This document shows, piece after piece, positions 1-11,206 of a stretch of 58,569 nt of DNA. The notes beneath the pieces are model-generated. The model had not been told where the DNA came from, did no database searches, and saw only the letters and a program-made list of their open reading frames with translations. The stretch is taken from positions 1 through 58,569 of the forward strand of contig QBYK01000008.1 in NCBI GenBank assembly GCA_003282865.1. Reading direction: 5' to 3'. The translations under genes were made by a program, and so were the position numbers. The number at the start of each line of letters is the position of its first letter. Position 1 is the stretch's first letter. Source of the stretch: SAR116 cluster bacterium AG-325-I21 (GTDB lineage: Bacteria; Pseudomonadota; Alphaproteobacteria; Puniceispirillales; Puniceispirillaceae).

Positions 1-581
1 GGCAATGTCACAACATCAGAAGTTCGCAAGGCATCGGCATAAAACTGATTAATAGCTGTTTTACCCAAACCCAGATGCTGATTAATCTGCCTAGGCACGA
101 GTGTAAACCAAAAGCCATTTTCTGGCTCGTTCTCTGGAACAAAATAACCTTTTACACCAGGCCGTCGTAAAATTCCCACCACCGATGTTTTGCCATCGAT
201 CCGCGAAAAAACCCGCTTTGCCGGGTCTCGGTAATCTTCTGAAACCCAGCCTCGATTAATAAGAATAATCCGACCATCGTCAAGCAACAATGGTGTTACC
301 ACATGAAAGCCAGCATTACCCTCATAGGTCCGGCCAGTTAATAAGGTTTCCTTGTCATGCTGAAACACTCCGTCTAGAGCAAGACTGCTAAATTCTAGAT
401 CATCCAGTTCAGCATTAGCTGCAGGAATGGCAATAGCATCAGCCGCTGAGCGTGCTTCAAAGCTAGAAATCAGATCATTCTTCCATTGCAGACGCTGAAG
501 CTGCCATGACCCAAGACCGATCAACGTCAACAACGCTGGCAGAGTTACAATCGTCAACCAAAGGAATGGGCGAAACTTCAT
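1..581 (-). CDS. surf1: SURF1 family cytochrome oxidase assembly protein (C-terminus cut by window edge)
   Basis: SURF1 is an inner-membrane factor that helps insert haem a into subunit I of cytochrome c oxidase. About 193 codons are readable. One membrane segment lies at roughly residues 6-25 and is followed by the family signature GSWQLQRLQWK. Further in are GFHVVTPL and ILINRGWV, both typical of SURF1. I chose the second of two close ATGs (581) because GAGG lies 7 bases before it; the ATG at 587 is only 1 base from that GAGG. It is the last gene of the cox operon seen here, after subunit III. The second membrane segment expected near the C-terminus would lie outside the window. Confidence 0.93.
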   Translation of the reverse strand, partial: MKFRPFLWLTIVTLPALLTLIGLGSWQLQRLQWKNDLISSFEARSAADAIAIPAANAELDDLEFSSLALDGVFQHDKETLLTGRTYEGNAGFHVVTPLLLDDGRIILINRGWVSEDYRDPAKRVFSRIDGKTSVVGILRRPGVKGYFVPENEPENGFWFTLVPRQINQHLGLGKTAINQFYADALRTSDVVTL

Positions 582-718
582 TTTCATACCTCATGGCTTA
601 GCCATGTAAAAAAAAGGGCATGTATAAGGGGGCAATAACGTTTGAATTCTGGGAGCGCCAGAACCCAATTTCCCTTCTAATAAGCCTTGGGCTAACTGCC
701 TGTGGCATTAGACGGCAA

Positions 719-1504
719 TCAACCACCCCACCAATAGACGGCGGCAAAAAGGAACAGCCATACAACGTCAACAAAATGCCAATACCATGCTGCCGCTTCG
801 AAACCGAAATGCTGTTCTGCCGTGAAGTGACCAGCCCGGCCACGCAGCCAGCACACCGCCAGAAATAAAGTCCCAACAAGGACATGGAAGCCGTGAAAGC
901 CAGTCGCCATGTAGAAAACTGACGGATAAATACCGTCGGTAAAGCCGAAAGGTGCATGGCTATATTCAAGCGCCTGCAGAGCCGTAAAAAGGGCTCCAAG
1001 AACAATAGTTAGGCCAAGGCCCATCATAAAATCCTTGCGGTTATCATGTTGCATAGCATGATGCGCCCAGGTCACCGTACAACCTGACAAGAGCAGCACC
1101 AGCGTGTTGATCAGAGGCAAGTCAAATGGGTCAAAGGTTGTGATGCCCTCTGGCGGCCACACCCCTTCATTCGGATAAAACGCACGGTCAAAAAACGCCC
1201 AGAAAAAAGCCACAAAGAACATAACCTCAGAGGCGATAAACAACATCATGCCATAGCGCATGCCTATCTGCACAATCGGAGTGTGGTGCCCTTGGTATTC
1301 CGCCTCGCGGATAATATCACGCCACCACATGAACATGGTTGCAAGCACCAGCATAAATCCAAGACCCAAAACCGCCACGCCATACGCTACGTCATGCATA
1401 TACATGACACCACCGACTGCTGCCGTAAATGCAGCTGCTGACCCAACAGCGGGCCATGGACTTGCTTCCACTAGATGATAGGGGTGTTTATTTGCACCAC
1501 TCAT
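719..1504 (-). CDS. ctaE: Cytochrome c oxidase subunit III
   Basis: Subunit III of the aa3-type oxidase, a multi-helix inner-membrane protein that stabilises the catalytic core. The 261 residues match the usual length. It begins with the family N-terminus MSGANKHPYHLVEASPWP and has the conserved FDRAFYPNEGVWPPEG and TWAHHAM regions. The C-terminus FVDVVWLFLFAAVYWWGG is typical. It sits between ctaG and surf1 in the oxidase operon. The 137 bases to surf1 leave no room for the DUF983 gene often found there; they hold only a 36-codon frame with no recognisable family. Confidence 0.98.
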   Translation of the reverse strand: MSGANKHPYHLVEASPWPAVGSAAAFTAAVGGVMYMHDVAYGVAVLGLGFMLVLATMFMWWRDIIREAEYQGHHTPIVQIGMRYGMMLFIASEVMFFVAFFWAFFDRAFYPNEGVWPPEGITTFDPFDLPLINTLVLLLSGCTVTWAHHAMQHDNRKDFMMGLGLTIVLGALFTALQALEYSHAPFGFTDGIYPSVFYMATGFHGFHVLVGTLFLAVCWLRGRAGHFTAEQHFGFEAAAWYWHFVDVVWLFLFAAVYWWGG

Positions 1505-1563
1505 GTTCGTCTCCTCAAAATCTGGTTGGCCCTTTGTTCAGCACCCAAACCATCTCTCCAAGA

Positions 1564-2142
1564 TTATTGCTGGCCTCCCTGAGTAGGATCGCCTCCAAGT
1601 GCCGGAAAAAATGTATAAGACAGGATTATTTCCCTAATATCCTTCGCATTTTCATCGAACACAATTTCTGGATCGACAAAAAATCTTACCGGCATGTCGA
1701 CCGATTGACCAGGTTGCAATGTCTGCTCAATGAAACAAAAACAATCTAGTTTCATAAAAAAGGGGCCCGCCTTTACCGGTGTCACATTGAATGTCGAGGT
1801 ACCGGTGCTTGGCAATGTGCCCAAGTTTGTTGCGCGGTAATTGACGACAATTTCCTCACCCGGTTTCACCATTACCTTCGACTCCAGAGGTATGAATTTC
1901 CAGTTCAGCGAGGGATTGGTATTTGCATCAAAACGTACAGCAACGGGATGGCCCATAACAATCTGATTTGATTTGGCATCAGCCACCTGAGTTGTACCAC
2001 CATAACCGGTAACACGGCAAAATAGATCGTAAAGTGGCACTGATGCATAGGACAACCCCAACATCACCAATACAATAGCGCCAAGACCAATCGCTATCCG
2101 GCGATTGCTGTTTTGAGAAGTCATGTTGCTTGTAACGATCAT
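1564..2142 (-). CDS. ctaG: Cytochrome c oxidase assembly protein CtaG/Cox11 (copper delivery to CuB)
   Basis: Cox11/CtaG is a membrane-anchored copper chaperone that supplies CuB of subunit I. The 192-residue protein has one N-terminal membrane helix (about residues 15-35) and a periplasmic beta domain. The copper-binding CFCF motif is present, with cysteines at 134 and 136 in KLDCFCFIEQ, and the conserved LFCRVTGYGG follows the helix. The start at 2142 overlaps the stop of the upstream 47-residue membrane protein in an ATGA junction, which suggests translational coupling. An in-frame ATG six codons later is possible. Confidence 0.97.
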   Translation of the reverse strand: MIVTSNMTSQNSNRRIAIGLGAIVLVMLGLSYASVPLYDLFCRVTGYGGTTQVADAKSNQIVMGHPVAVRFDANTNPSLNWKFIPLESKVMVKPGEEIVVNYRATNLGTLPSTGTSTFNVTPVKAGPFFMKLDCFCFIEQTLQPGQSVDMPVRFFVDPEIVFDENAKDIREIILSYTFFPALGGDPTQGGQQ

Positions 2143-2282
2143 GATGCGCCACCAACCTTGACCAACGTCAGCACATAAAACAACAGCACCAAGCTAGCAA
2201 TTACAGCCAACAATGCTAGGTTACGCTTTTTACGCATCTGCTGCATTTCAACAGCCGTCTTTGGCTGGCGGCTACGTTCCAT
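2139..2282 (-). CDS. Short single-span membrane protein of the cox operon (47 aa)
   Basis: A 47-residue ORF fills the gap between ctaB and ctaG exactly. Its ATG overlaps the ctaB stop by one base (TAATG), and its TGA overlaps the ctaG start (ATGA). The N-terminal half is basic (KTAVEMQQMRKKR), followed by one hydrophobic helix of about 20 residues (LALLAVIASLVLLFYVLTLV), giving a likely N-in topology. Short unassigned membrane proteins in this slot are common in alphaproteobacterial oxidase operons and are sometimes called CoxF-like. The coupled start and stop and the operon position support a real gene. A role in oxidase assembly is inference from position. Confidence 0.85.
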   Translation of the reverse strand: MERSRQPKTAVEMQQMRKKRNLALLAVIASLVLLFYVLTLVKVGGAS

Positions 2283-3211
2283 TAAACTGCCCCTGTTATG
2301 TAACTGACGAGAGCATGATCAATAACAAGTCCTAAAAACAACAAGAATAGATAAATAATCGAATATGCAAACAAACGCATCGCGTCCTTGTGATCCCCGG
2401 TTTTATATAGTTGCAAGCTAAGGCCAACAAACAGCGCGCCCCCAAGGGAGGCCAGGACCCCATAACCGATTGACGCCATACCTATAAATGATGGAACAAT
2501 TGCAAGTGGTGCCAGCATGAAGGCGTAAATAACAATTTGCCGACGGGCCTCCAACGCACCAGCAACAACGGGCAACATTGGGATATTTGCCCGAGTGTAA
2601 TCGTCAGTTTTGACCAGTGCCAGGGCCCAAAAATGTGGCGGCGTCCACATGAAGATAATAGAAAACAAAAGTAATGGTTCGAACGACAAGCTACCCGTAA
2701 CCGAAGCCCAGCCAATTACCGGAGGCAAGGCACCAGCTGCCCCACCAATCACAATATTCTGTGGTGTGTTGCGCTTAAGCCAAATTGTATAAACCACAGC
2801 ATAAAAGAAGATCGTAAACGCAAGTAACCCGGCTGCGAGCCAGTTCGCGGCTAGCCCTAATAGCAGCACCGCCATGGCCGAGATAACCAGCCCCATCGTC
2901 AGCGCTTCAGCTGGCGCCATGACACCAGCTGGAATTGGCCGCATCTTTGTACGCGTCATTAATGCGTCAATGTCGCGGTCGTACCATTGATTAATCGCCC
3001 CGGACGCACCGGCTCCCGCGGCGATGGCAAATAGTGAGACTATAAAAACCAATGGGTGGAGTGAACCCGGTGCTACGAACATACCAGCAAAGCTTGTAAA
3101 AATCACAAGGCTCATAACCCGGGGTTTTAACAACAACCAAAAATCAGCCACAGACGGCTCAAAAATGCCGTCGGGGTTTTCCAAAAATTGCTGGTCTGAT
3201 GAAATCGCCAT
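2282..3211 (-). CDS. ctaB: Protohaem IX farnesyltransferase (haem o synthase)
   Basis: CtaB/CyoE is an inner-membrane UbiA-family prenyltransferase that farnesylates haem b to haem o, the first step to the haem a of this oxidase. The polytopic protein carries the Asp-rich prenyl-diphosphate site NQWYDRDIDALMTRT followed by RPIPAG. The frame opens with TTG at 3226, but I place the start at ATG 3211 (MAISSDQQ), which has AAAGG 7 bases upstream; that gives about 309 residues, normal for the family. It follows ctaD and overlaps the small membrane gene by one base. Confidence 0.97.
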   Translation of the reverse strand: MAISSDQQFLENPDGIFEPSVADFWLLLKPRVMSLVIFTSFAGMFVAPGSLHPLVFIVSLFAIAAGAGASGAINQWYDRDIDALMTRTKMRPIPAGVMAPAEALTMGLVISAMAVLLLGLAANWLAAGLLAFTIFFYAVVYTIWLKRNTPQNIVIGGAAGALPPVIGWASVTGSLSFEPLLLFSIIFMWTPPHFWALALVKTDDYTRANIPMLPVVAGALEARRQIVIYAFMLAPLAIVPSFIGMASIGYGVLASLGGALFVGLSLQLYKTGDHKDAMRLFAYSIIYLFLLFLGLVIDHALVSYITGAV

Positions 3212-3248
3212 CAAAATGCCTTTCAAAAAAACGGGCTGCTCTCCAGAC

Positions 3249-5746
<2,498 letters not shown>

Positions 5747-6070
5747 GGATCACTCTCCTGAAAAACAACCATTGCTGCGCATCAACACCCAAAACAAGTG
5801 GAACGAACAACAAACCGCTCCACTAGCACGGTTTACTTAGCCTGTTTGAGTTAAATAGAAAAGCCCCATGCGGCAGCCTGTCGCTATATATTTACTTTTT
5901 TTTGCCTTTTTTTGCTTGAAAACTAATTTGGTTGCTAACAATCAAAAAATCAACACACTTCTCTTCCTTGAATTTTGCATGACTTGTGCCCATCATCATA
6001 AAGGTAGATCTCGCAGACCGCTTTCGAAGCGCAACGTTGTATAACGTTTATTTTTGTTTAGGATAACGAT
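5747..6070. other. Divergent intergenic region between the cox operon and tldD
   Basis: These 324 bases separate divergently read ctaC and tldD and must hold both promoters. About 5876-5930 is very AT-rich, with T-runs and a TATATA string that could serve a minus-strand -10. I see no box good enough to call. No tRNA, hairpin terminator or short coding frame with a ribosome site is apparent, and no recognisable regulator site was found. Confidence 0.5.
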
Positions 6071-7510
6071 ATGGACCTTCTCCAACAAACCGACGAGCTG
6101 TTTTTCACACGCACCAAACTAGATCTCGATCAAACAAAAAAAATTGTTAACGCTGCTCTAGCTGGCGGAGATGATGGCGAACTATTTCTGGAAATGCGCC
6201 ACGCCGAGATGCTGGCCTTTGACGATGGTCGGTTGAAAACGGCGAGCTATGACCAGTCCAGCGGGTTTGGTCTGCGGGCAGTGGCTGGTGAGGCGCATGG
6301 CTATGCCCATGCTGGCGAACTTTCAGAGGCGGCTTTAGCACGCGCCGCCAGCAGTGTCTCGGCAGTTACGAAGGGTTATAGCGGTACTTCTGCACTTGCT
6401 CCTAGCGCCGGGGCGAACACCCCGCTTTATTCGGATCAAAACCCCTTAAATAACACTCCGTTCGAGACGAAGGTTAAATTGCTGCAGGAAATGGATAACT
6501 ATGCCCGCGCATCAGACCCGCGCGTCAAACAGGTCAGCGCTAGCCTGACCGGTTCATGGCAGGCTGTCCAGATCATCCGCGCGGATGGCCTGAGGGTTGC
6601 CGATATTCGGCCATTGGTCCGAATCAACATTTGGGTTGCAGTGGAACAGGATGGCCGTATGGAGTCGGGCGGCACAGGCGCTGGTGGGCGCTTAATGCTG
6701 GATCAATGGCTAACCCCCGAAAGCTGGCAGTCGCAGGTAGATGAGGCATTACGCATTGCTCTTTTGAATTTGGACTCAGTGCCAACTCCTGCTGGAGAAA
6801 TGGAGGTCGTTCTCGGGGCTGGTTGGCCAGGCGTTATGCTGCATGAGGCGGTTGGCCACGGACTTGAAGGAGATTTCAACCGCAAAGGCACATCAATTTT
6901 TAGTGGGTGCATTGGCCAGCAAGTTGCCTCGAAAGGCGTTACCGTCATCGATGATGGCACGATTGCTGATCGCCGCGGATCAATTACCGTTGATGACGAG
7001 GGCACGCCGAGCCGCCACAATATTTTGATTGAAAATGGTATTTTGAAAGGCTACATGCACGACCGACAAAATGCCCGTCTGATGGGCGTTGATCCCACTG
7101 GCAATGGACGACGCGAGTCTTATGCCCACGCGCCGATGCCGCGCATGACCAACACCTACATGGAAAATGGTAATGCCGACCCGCAGGAAATTGTAGCCTC
7201 GATTAAGAAGGGTATCTACGCCGTTAATTTTGGGGGTGGTCAGGTTGACATCACCTCTGGAAAATTTGTTTTTTCTGCCGCTGAAGCCTACCTCGTCGAG
7301 AATGGCAATATTGGCGCACCGGTAAAGGGGGCAACCCTAATTGGTAACGGTCCGGACGCAATGTCGAAAATCACCATGATCGGCAACGACACCAAACTTG
7401 ATAGCGGTATTGGCACCTGCGGAAAAGCTGGGCAAAGCGTGCCGGTTGGGGTTGGCCAGCCAACCGTGAAAATGGGCGGTGTTACGGTTGGCGGAACTGA
7501 GGCTGCATAG
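6071..7510 (+). CDS. tldD: Metalloprotease TldD
   Basis: TldD is the zinc-bearing half of the TldD/TldE heterodimer, which degrades unfolded peptides and trims leader peptides of some ribosomally made natural products. The 479-residue length fits. The metal motif HEAVGHGLEGDFN begins at residue 258 (HExxxH), and the SGKFVFSAAEAYLVENG and GIGTCGKAGQ segments near the C-terminus are typical. AGGA lies 7 bases before the ATG. Its partner tldE is in this window at 13125, separated by six other genes, so the two subunits are not co-transcribed. Confidence 0.97.
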   Translation: MDLLQQTDELFFTRTKLDLDQTKKIVNAALAGGDDGELFLEMRHAEMLAFDDGRLKTASYDQSSGFGLRAVAGEAHGYAHAGELSEAALARAASSVSAVTKGYSGTSALAPSAGANTPLYSDQNPLNNTPFETKVKLLQEMDNYARASDPRVKQVSASLTGSWQAVQIIRADGLRVADIRPLVRINIWVAVEQDGRMESGGTGAGGRLMLDQWLTPESWQSQVDEALRIALLNLDSVPTPAGEMEVVLGAGWPGVMLHEAVGHGLEGDFNRKGTSIFSGCIGQQVASKGVTVIDDGTIADRRGSITVDDEGTPSRHNILIENGILKGYMHDRQNARLMGVDPTGNGRRESYAHAPMPRMTNTYMENGNADPQEIVASIKKGIYAVNFGGGQVDITSGKFVFSAAEAYLVENGNIGAPVKGATLIGNGPDAMSKITMIGNDTKLDSGIGTCGKAGQSVPVGVGQPTVKMGGVTVGGTEAA

Positions 7511-7793
7511 CTGGCCAACGCTTTAGCCCAATCGTCACAACCAACAAAAGCGGAGTGATACACGCGCCAAAACCAAAGGGCAAATGCGCCCCACCTAGCT
7601 TGTACAGGGGTCAGGCTAAAACAAGGCCGCCAACCTGTCCAAGCGAAGCAAACCCCTGAACCAGTCCGAGCGACCCACCCTTTGTCACTTTTCCCGCCGC
7701 ATTACTGGCAGCAGCTGATAGCGGAGGATTACTAAAGCCAAATCCGAAACAAACTGCGGTTGTGATAGCGACATCCGCACCAATATGATACAA
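7511..7793 (-). pseudogene. Remnant of an MFS transporter (C-terminal part, in-frame stop)
   Basis: On the minus strand a degraded coding stretch reads like the last two helices of a TetA-type major facilitator. First comes FGFGFSNPPLSAAASNA and GLVQGFASLGQVGGLVLA, then an in-frame TGA at 7611-7613, then in the same frame PLYKLGGAHLPFGFGAC and LLLVVTIGLKRW. Read through, this matches the usual MFS ending in which a glycine-rich helix is followed by a PLY.LGG.HLPF loop. The frame upstream, to about 7920, has several stops. It lies downstream of gshA and convergent with tldD. I infer a decayed gene; read-through or recoding is unlikely because the upstream half is missing too. Confidence 0.6.
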
Positions 7794-7924
7794 ACGTTAA
7801 TCTAAGTGAAAAGCCAGCCCGTTTTGGCTGCCCCAAACCATGATAATCACGAAGCAGCAAAACAAGCATCATTAGATGTCCTCAAAAAACAGCTGGTCCC
7901 GCAGGAGCTAGGGTGCCAAGCTGG

Positions 7925-9289
7925 TCAATATTGGTTCGATGCAAAGACCTGATCGATATTTTCTGCCCAATCACCATGATAGTGATCAAGCATAATTTCG
8001 GCAGGGGTTTTCTTGCAAGAAATTACCGCACGCAGCGGCTGTAAAAAGCCAGTTTCATCATTACCACTGTCATCAAAAATGCCGCGTCGTCGCAGCCCAC
8101 TTGCCGCGAGATCCAGTGTTTTGGCCGCAAGGTCATAAACATCATACGGCCCAAGCTTGCCGCGAAGTCCGTCTTTTGCTACCGACAGCCGCCCAGCCAT
8201 AACGTCTTTAGCACAAATATCACGTACCAATGCCGCCGCCTCATGAAGCGCTTCCTCATCATATAAAAGTCCAACCCAATAGGCTGGAAGCGCACAGATA
8301 TTAGCCCAAGAACCGCTGTCAGCACCACGCATTTCCAGATATTGTTTTAGTCTTACTTCGGGAAAAGCTGTAGTGATATGGTCTTCAAAATCAGCCAAAT
8401 TCGGCGGCTGACCCTCAAACCCCTTAAGCGTTCCTGCCAGATAGTCCCGAAAAGATTTTCCTGCAACATCAACATAATCTTCGCCGCGATGCAAAAAATA
8501 CATCGGCACATCAAGGATATAATCAATCCATTGTTCATAACCAAACGCTGGATCAAAAACACAATCTGGCACACCACACCGCGCATTATCTGTATCTGTC
8601 CAGACATGTGCGCGGGTTGATAAAAGACCCGATGGCTTGCCATTCTTAAAAGGCGAGTTTGCAAATAACGCCGTTGCCACCGGTTGCAAGGCCAATGATG
8701 TACGAAATTTTTTGCGCATATCCTTCTCATCAGCATAATCAAGGTTCACCTGAACCGTGCAGGACCGCAGCATCATATCCAGCCCCATCGTGCCAACTCT
8801 TGGCATATGGTTACGCATGATCTGATAACGGCCCTTTGGCATCCATGAGATATCATCACGGTCCCATTTTGGTTGAAAGCCAATGCCAAGCATACCGACC
8901 CCAAGGGCCGATGAAACCACCCTCATATGGCGCAAGTGGCGCCCCGTTTCCGCGCAAGTTTCATGTAGATTGACCAAGGGTGCCCCGGATAATTCCAATT
9001 GTCCGCCTGGTTCCAGTGATACTGAACCTCCATCACCATCCTTGAGCCCAATAATCTTCCCATTTTCCGTAATTGGAGTGGCTTTATCGCCAATGGCTTT
9101 ACACAGGGCATGCAGCATGGCCTCAATGCCGTGATCACCATCATAGGCAACAGGGCGAAGCCCATCGCGGTGGAACAGAAACTTTTCATGTTCAGTGCCA
9201 ATACGCCACTCGCCAGAGGGCTTTGCACCACCAGCAATCCAGTCAACAAGCTGGCACTTATCGGTGATCATAACGTTGGTATGCCCCAT
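7925..9289 (-). CDS. gshA: Glutamate-cysteine ligase (plant/alphaproteobacterial type)
   Basis: GshA catalyses ATP-dependent joining of glutamate and cysteine, the committed step of glutathione synthesis. About 454 residues match the plant-like GCS2 class. The N-terminus holds the active-site stretch GEWRIGTEHEKFLFHRDG, followed by the GDGGSVSLEPGGQLELSGAP region and, further in, RSCTVQVNLDY and LFANSPF, all characteristic. I prefer ATG 9289 (MGHTNVM), with AAGG 8 bases upstream; the frame extends to ATG 9307 without a clear ribosome site. rsmE lies upstream on the same strand. Confidence 0.95.
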   Translation of the reverse strand: MGHTNVMITDKCQLVDWIAGGAKPSGEWRIGTEHEKFLFHRDGLRPVAYDGDHGIEAMLHALCKAIGDKATPITENGKIIGLKDGDGGSVSLEPGGQLELSGAPLVNLHETCAETGRHLRHMRVVSSALGVGMLGIGFQPKWDRDDISWMPKGRYQIMRNHMPRVGTMGLDMMLRSCTVQVNLDYADEKDMRKKFRTSLALQPVATALFANSPFKNGKPSGLLSTRAHVWTDTDNARCGVPDCVFDPAFGYEQWIDYILDVPMYFLHRGEDYVDVAGKSFRDYLAGTLKGFEGQPPNLADFEDHITTAFPEVRLKQYLEMRGADSGSWANICALPAYWVGLLYDEEALHEAAALVRDICAKDVMAGRLSVAKDGLRGKLGPYDVYDLAAKTLDLAASGLRRRGIFDDSGNDETGFLQPLRAVISCKKTPAEIMLDHYHGDWAENIDQVFASNQY

Positions 9290-9357
9290 AGATACGCCCT
9301 TTTGCATTCAGGCTTTTGTGACCAACGTCACACCAGCCGGTTTTACCATTTTAAGGG

Positions 9358-10110
9358 CTAATTCTGCCAATCGCCACAAATCGACTGGTAACAGGAGAGT
9401 GCCGAAATGGCGGCGGTATCAGCCCGTAATATACGAGGCCCAAGAGAAATTTTTAAACAATTAATTTGGGATTGCAAATGCGTTCTTTCAGATTCTGAGA
9501 AACCTCCTTCCGGCCCAATCAGTATAGCTGCCTTCTCATGTGGCGGAGCGTTGGCAAGAGCGGTACTGATATTTAACGATGGATGACCAGCACTGGCTTC
9601 GTCGCACCAAATCAAAAGCCGTTCATTTTCAAAATGCTGCAATGCGGTTGACAGGCTGGAGAAGGGCTTTATTTTAGCAATATCAAGCCGTTCTGTTTGT
9701 TCAGCCGCCTCAATTGCATTCGTCGCAAGCCGGTCATCATTCACTCGGCTAATCTGACAAAAATCAGTTTTTACTGGCCAGATGACGCGTACTCCCAATT
9801 CACTTGCTTTCTGAGCAATAAAATCCAGACGAGCTTTTTTAACCGGAGCAAAAAGCAACCACAAATCACGGCAATGGATTTGCGGCCGTAACCGCAACTT
9901 AATGCTGACCGAACAGCGCTTTTTTACAGCCTCACTTATCGTCGCAAGATATTCACCATCAACACCATTAAAGACTGCAATCGGTGCACCAACGCCCAAT
10001 CGCAGCACATGCAAAAGGTAATGCATTTGGTGGGATGCCAAGGTGATTATTTTCCCATCTTTGAGGGGCACATTGATAAAAAGGCGAGCTTTGGTATGTG
10101 GCTTAATCAT
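9358..10110 (-). CDS. rsmE: 16S rRNA (uracil1498-N3)-methyltransferase RsmE
   Basis: RsmE is a SPOUT-fold enzyme that methylates U1498 of 16S rRNA using S-adenosylmethionine. About 250 residues, normal length. An N-terminal PUA-like domain (RLFINVPL) is followed by the trefoil-knot motifs LIGPEGGFSESE and LGPRILRADTAA near the C-terminus. The open frame runs back to 10182 and would overlap the ubiA leader, but family members start a few residues before RLF, so ATG 10110 (MIKPHTKARLF) is chosen. It is divergent from ubiA and followed by gshA, an arrangement common in alphaproteobacteria. Confidence 0.94.
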   Translation of the reverse strand: MIKPHTKARLFINVPLKDGKIITLASHQMHYLLHVLRLGVGAPIAVFNGVDGEYLATISEAVKKRCSVSIKLRLRPQIHCRDLWLLFAPVKKARLDFIAQKASELGVRVIWPVKTDFCQISRVNDDRLATNAIEAAEQTERLDIAKIKPFSSLSTALQHFENERLLIWCDEASAGHPSLNISTALANAPPHEKAAILIGPEGGFSESERTHLQSQINCLKISLGPRILRADTAAISALSCYQSICGDWQN

Positions 10111-10217
10111 GTTTTGATTTGTAATACCCACGAAGCAATGTGACAAGCAATCTTGCGGTGCTTTTTTACATTGAGCTTGCAACAGATCAATTTTGCTTTT
10201 TTTCGGTTTATTCGCTA

Positions 10218-11171
10218 ATGACTACCTTTATGAGCAGCAACACGCCCCCAATACACACCGATATCGAGGCGCATGGCTGGTGGCATTGGCTACCGGCTGC
10301 ATGGCAACCTTTTATCTATCTTGCCCGGCTTGACCGGCCCATTGGCTGGTGGTTGCTGCTGCTTCCGGGCTGGTGGTCCATTAGCCTTGGCGCGCCATCA
10401 CTTGGCATAATGCTATGGATGATGGTCCTGTTTCTCATCGGGGCAATTGTCACCCGCGCGGCGGGCTGTATCATCAATGATATGTGGGACCGGCGGCTTG
10501 ACCAGCTTATTGTCCGGACCAGTACGCGCCCGCTGGCCGCTGGCACAATTTCTATGACACAAGCTGCTTTGTTTCTGATGGCATTGGGCCTTGTTGGCCT
10601 GTTTGTTCTTATCCAACTACCACGGCTCGCAATTTATGTTGGCCTTGCCGCCGCACCTTTAGTAGTGCTTTACCCACTGGCCAAACGCGTCACATGGTTT
10701 CCCCAATTCGTGCTGGGACTAACATTTTCATGGGGGGTTCTTTTGGGCTGGGCCGCGGTTACCGAAAGCTTACCTCCATCCTCTATCACATTCATCTACG
10801 TGGGCTCTGTGTTCTGGGTATTTGGCTATGACACAATCTACGCGATTCAAGATATGGAGGATGATCGCACCGCTGGGATAAAATCATCCGCACTGGCATT
10901 TGACAGCAGAATTAGAATTGGCACCGGCGTCGCTTATGTGATTGCCTTAGGCTCGATCGCAACAGGGCTGTTCATGCTTAAGCATGATGGGTTTCCGCCA
11001 GTAATGTTAGGCTGGGTTGGGCTAGCCGGGATGGCCATCAATCTTGGCATGCAAATCTATAAAATCCGAACTAACAATGCCAAACTGGCACTAAATCTGT
11101 TCAAATCAAACCGGAATGCGGGGCTATTTCTCGTTGCTGGGTTGATGCTGGACCGCCTTTTTACAAGCTAG
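10218..11171 (+). CDS. ubiA: 4-hydroxybenzoate polyprenyltransferase
   Basis: UbiA attaches the polyprenyl tail to 4-hydroxybenzoate in ubiquinone synthesis at the inner membrane. The polytopic protein carries both Asp-rich motifs of the family: NDMWDRRLDQL after the second helix and YDTIYAIQDMEDD in a later loop. DRPIGWWLLLLPGWW is the typical first helix. The frame opens at 10140, but MTTFMSSNTPP at 10218 gives a normal family N-terminus; ATG 10230 is an alternative. Divergent from rsmE. The window also holds coq7, another ubiquinone gene. Confidence 0.95.
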   Translation: MTTFMSSNTPPIHTDIEAHGWWHWLPAAWQPFIYLARLDRPIGWWLLLLPGWWSISLGAPSLGIMLWMMVLFLIGAIVTRAAGCIINDMWDRRLDQLIVRTSTRPLAAGTISMTQAALFLMALGLVGLFVLIQLPRLAIYVGLAAAPLVVLYPLAKRVTWFPQFVLGLTFSWGVLLGWAAVTESLPPSSITFIYVGSVFWVFGYDTIYAIQDMEDDRTAGIKSSALAFDSRIRIGTGVAYVIALGSIATGLFMLKHDGFPPVMLGWVGLAGMAINLGMQIYKIRTNNAKLALNLFKSNRNAGLFLVAGLMLDRLFTS

Positions 11172-11206
11172 AATAGCCACCAGCAAAGACAGCCAAAAGC
11201 ATCCCA

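Noticed and set aside
598-1005. 135-codon minus-strand frame over the ctaE 3' end
   Set aside because: It lies out of frame inside ctaE with no family match; only its last 36 codons lie outside the gene and have no ribosome site.
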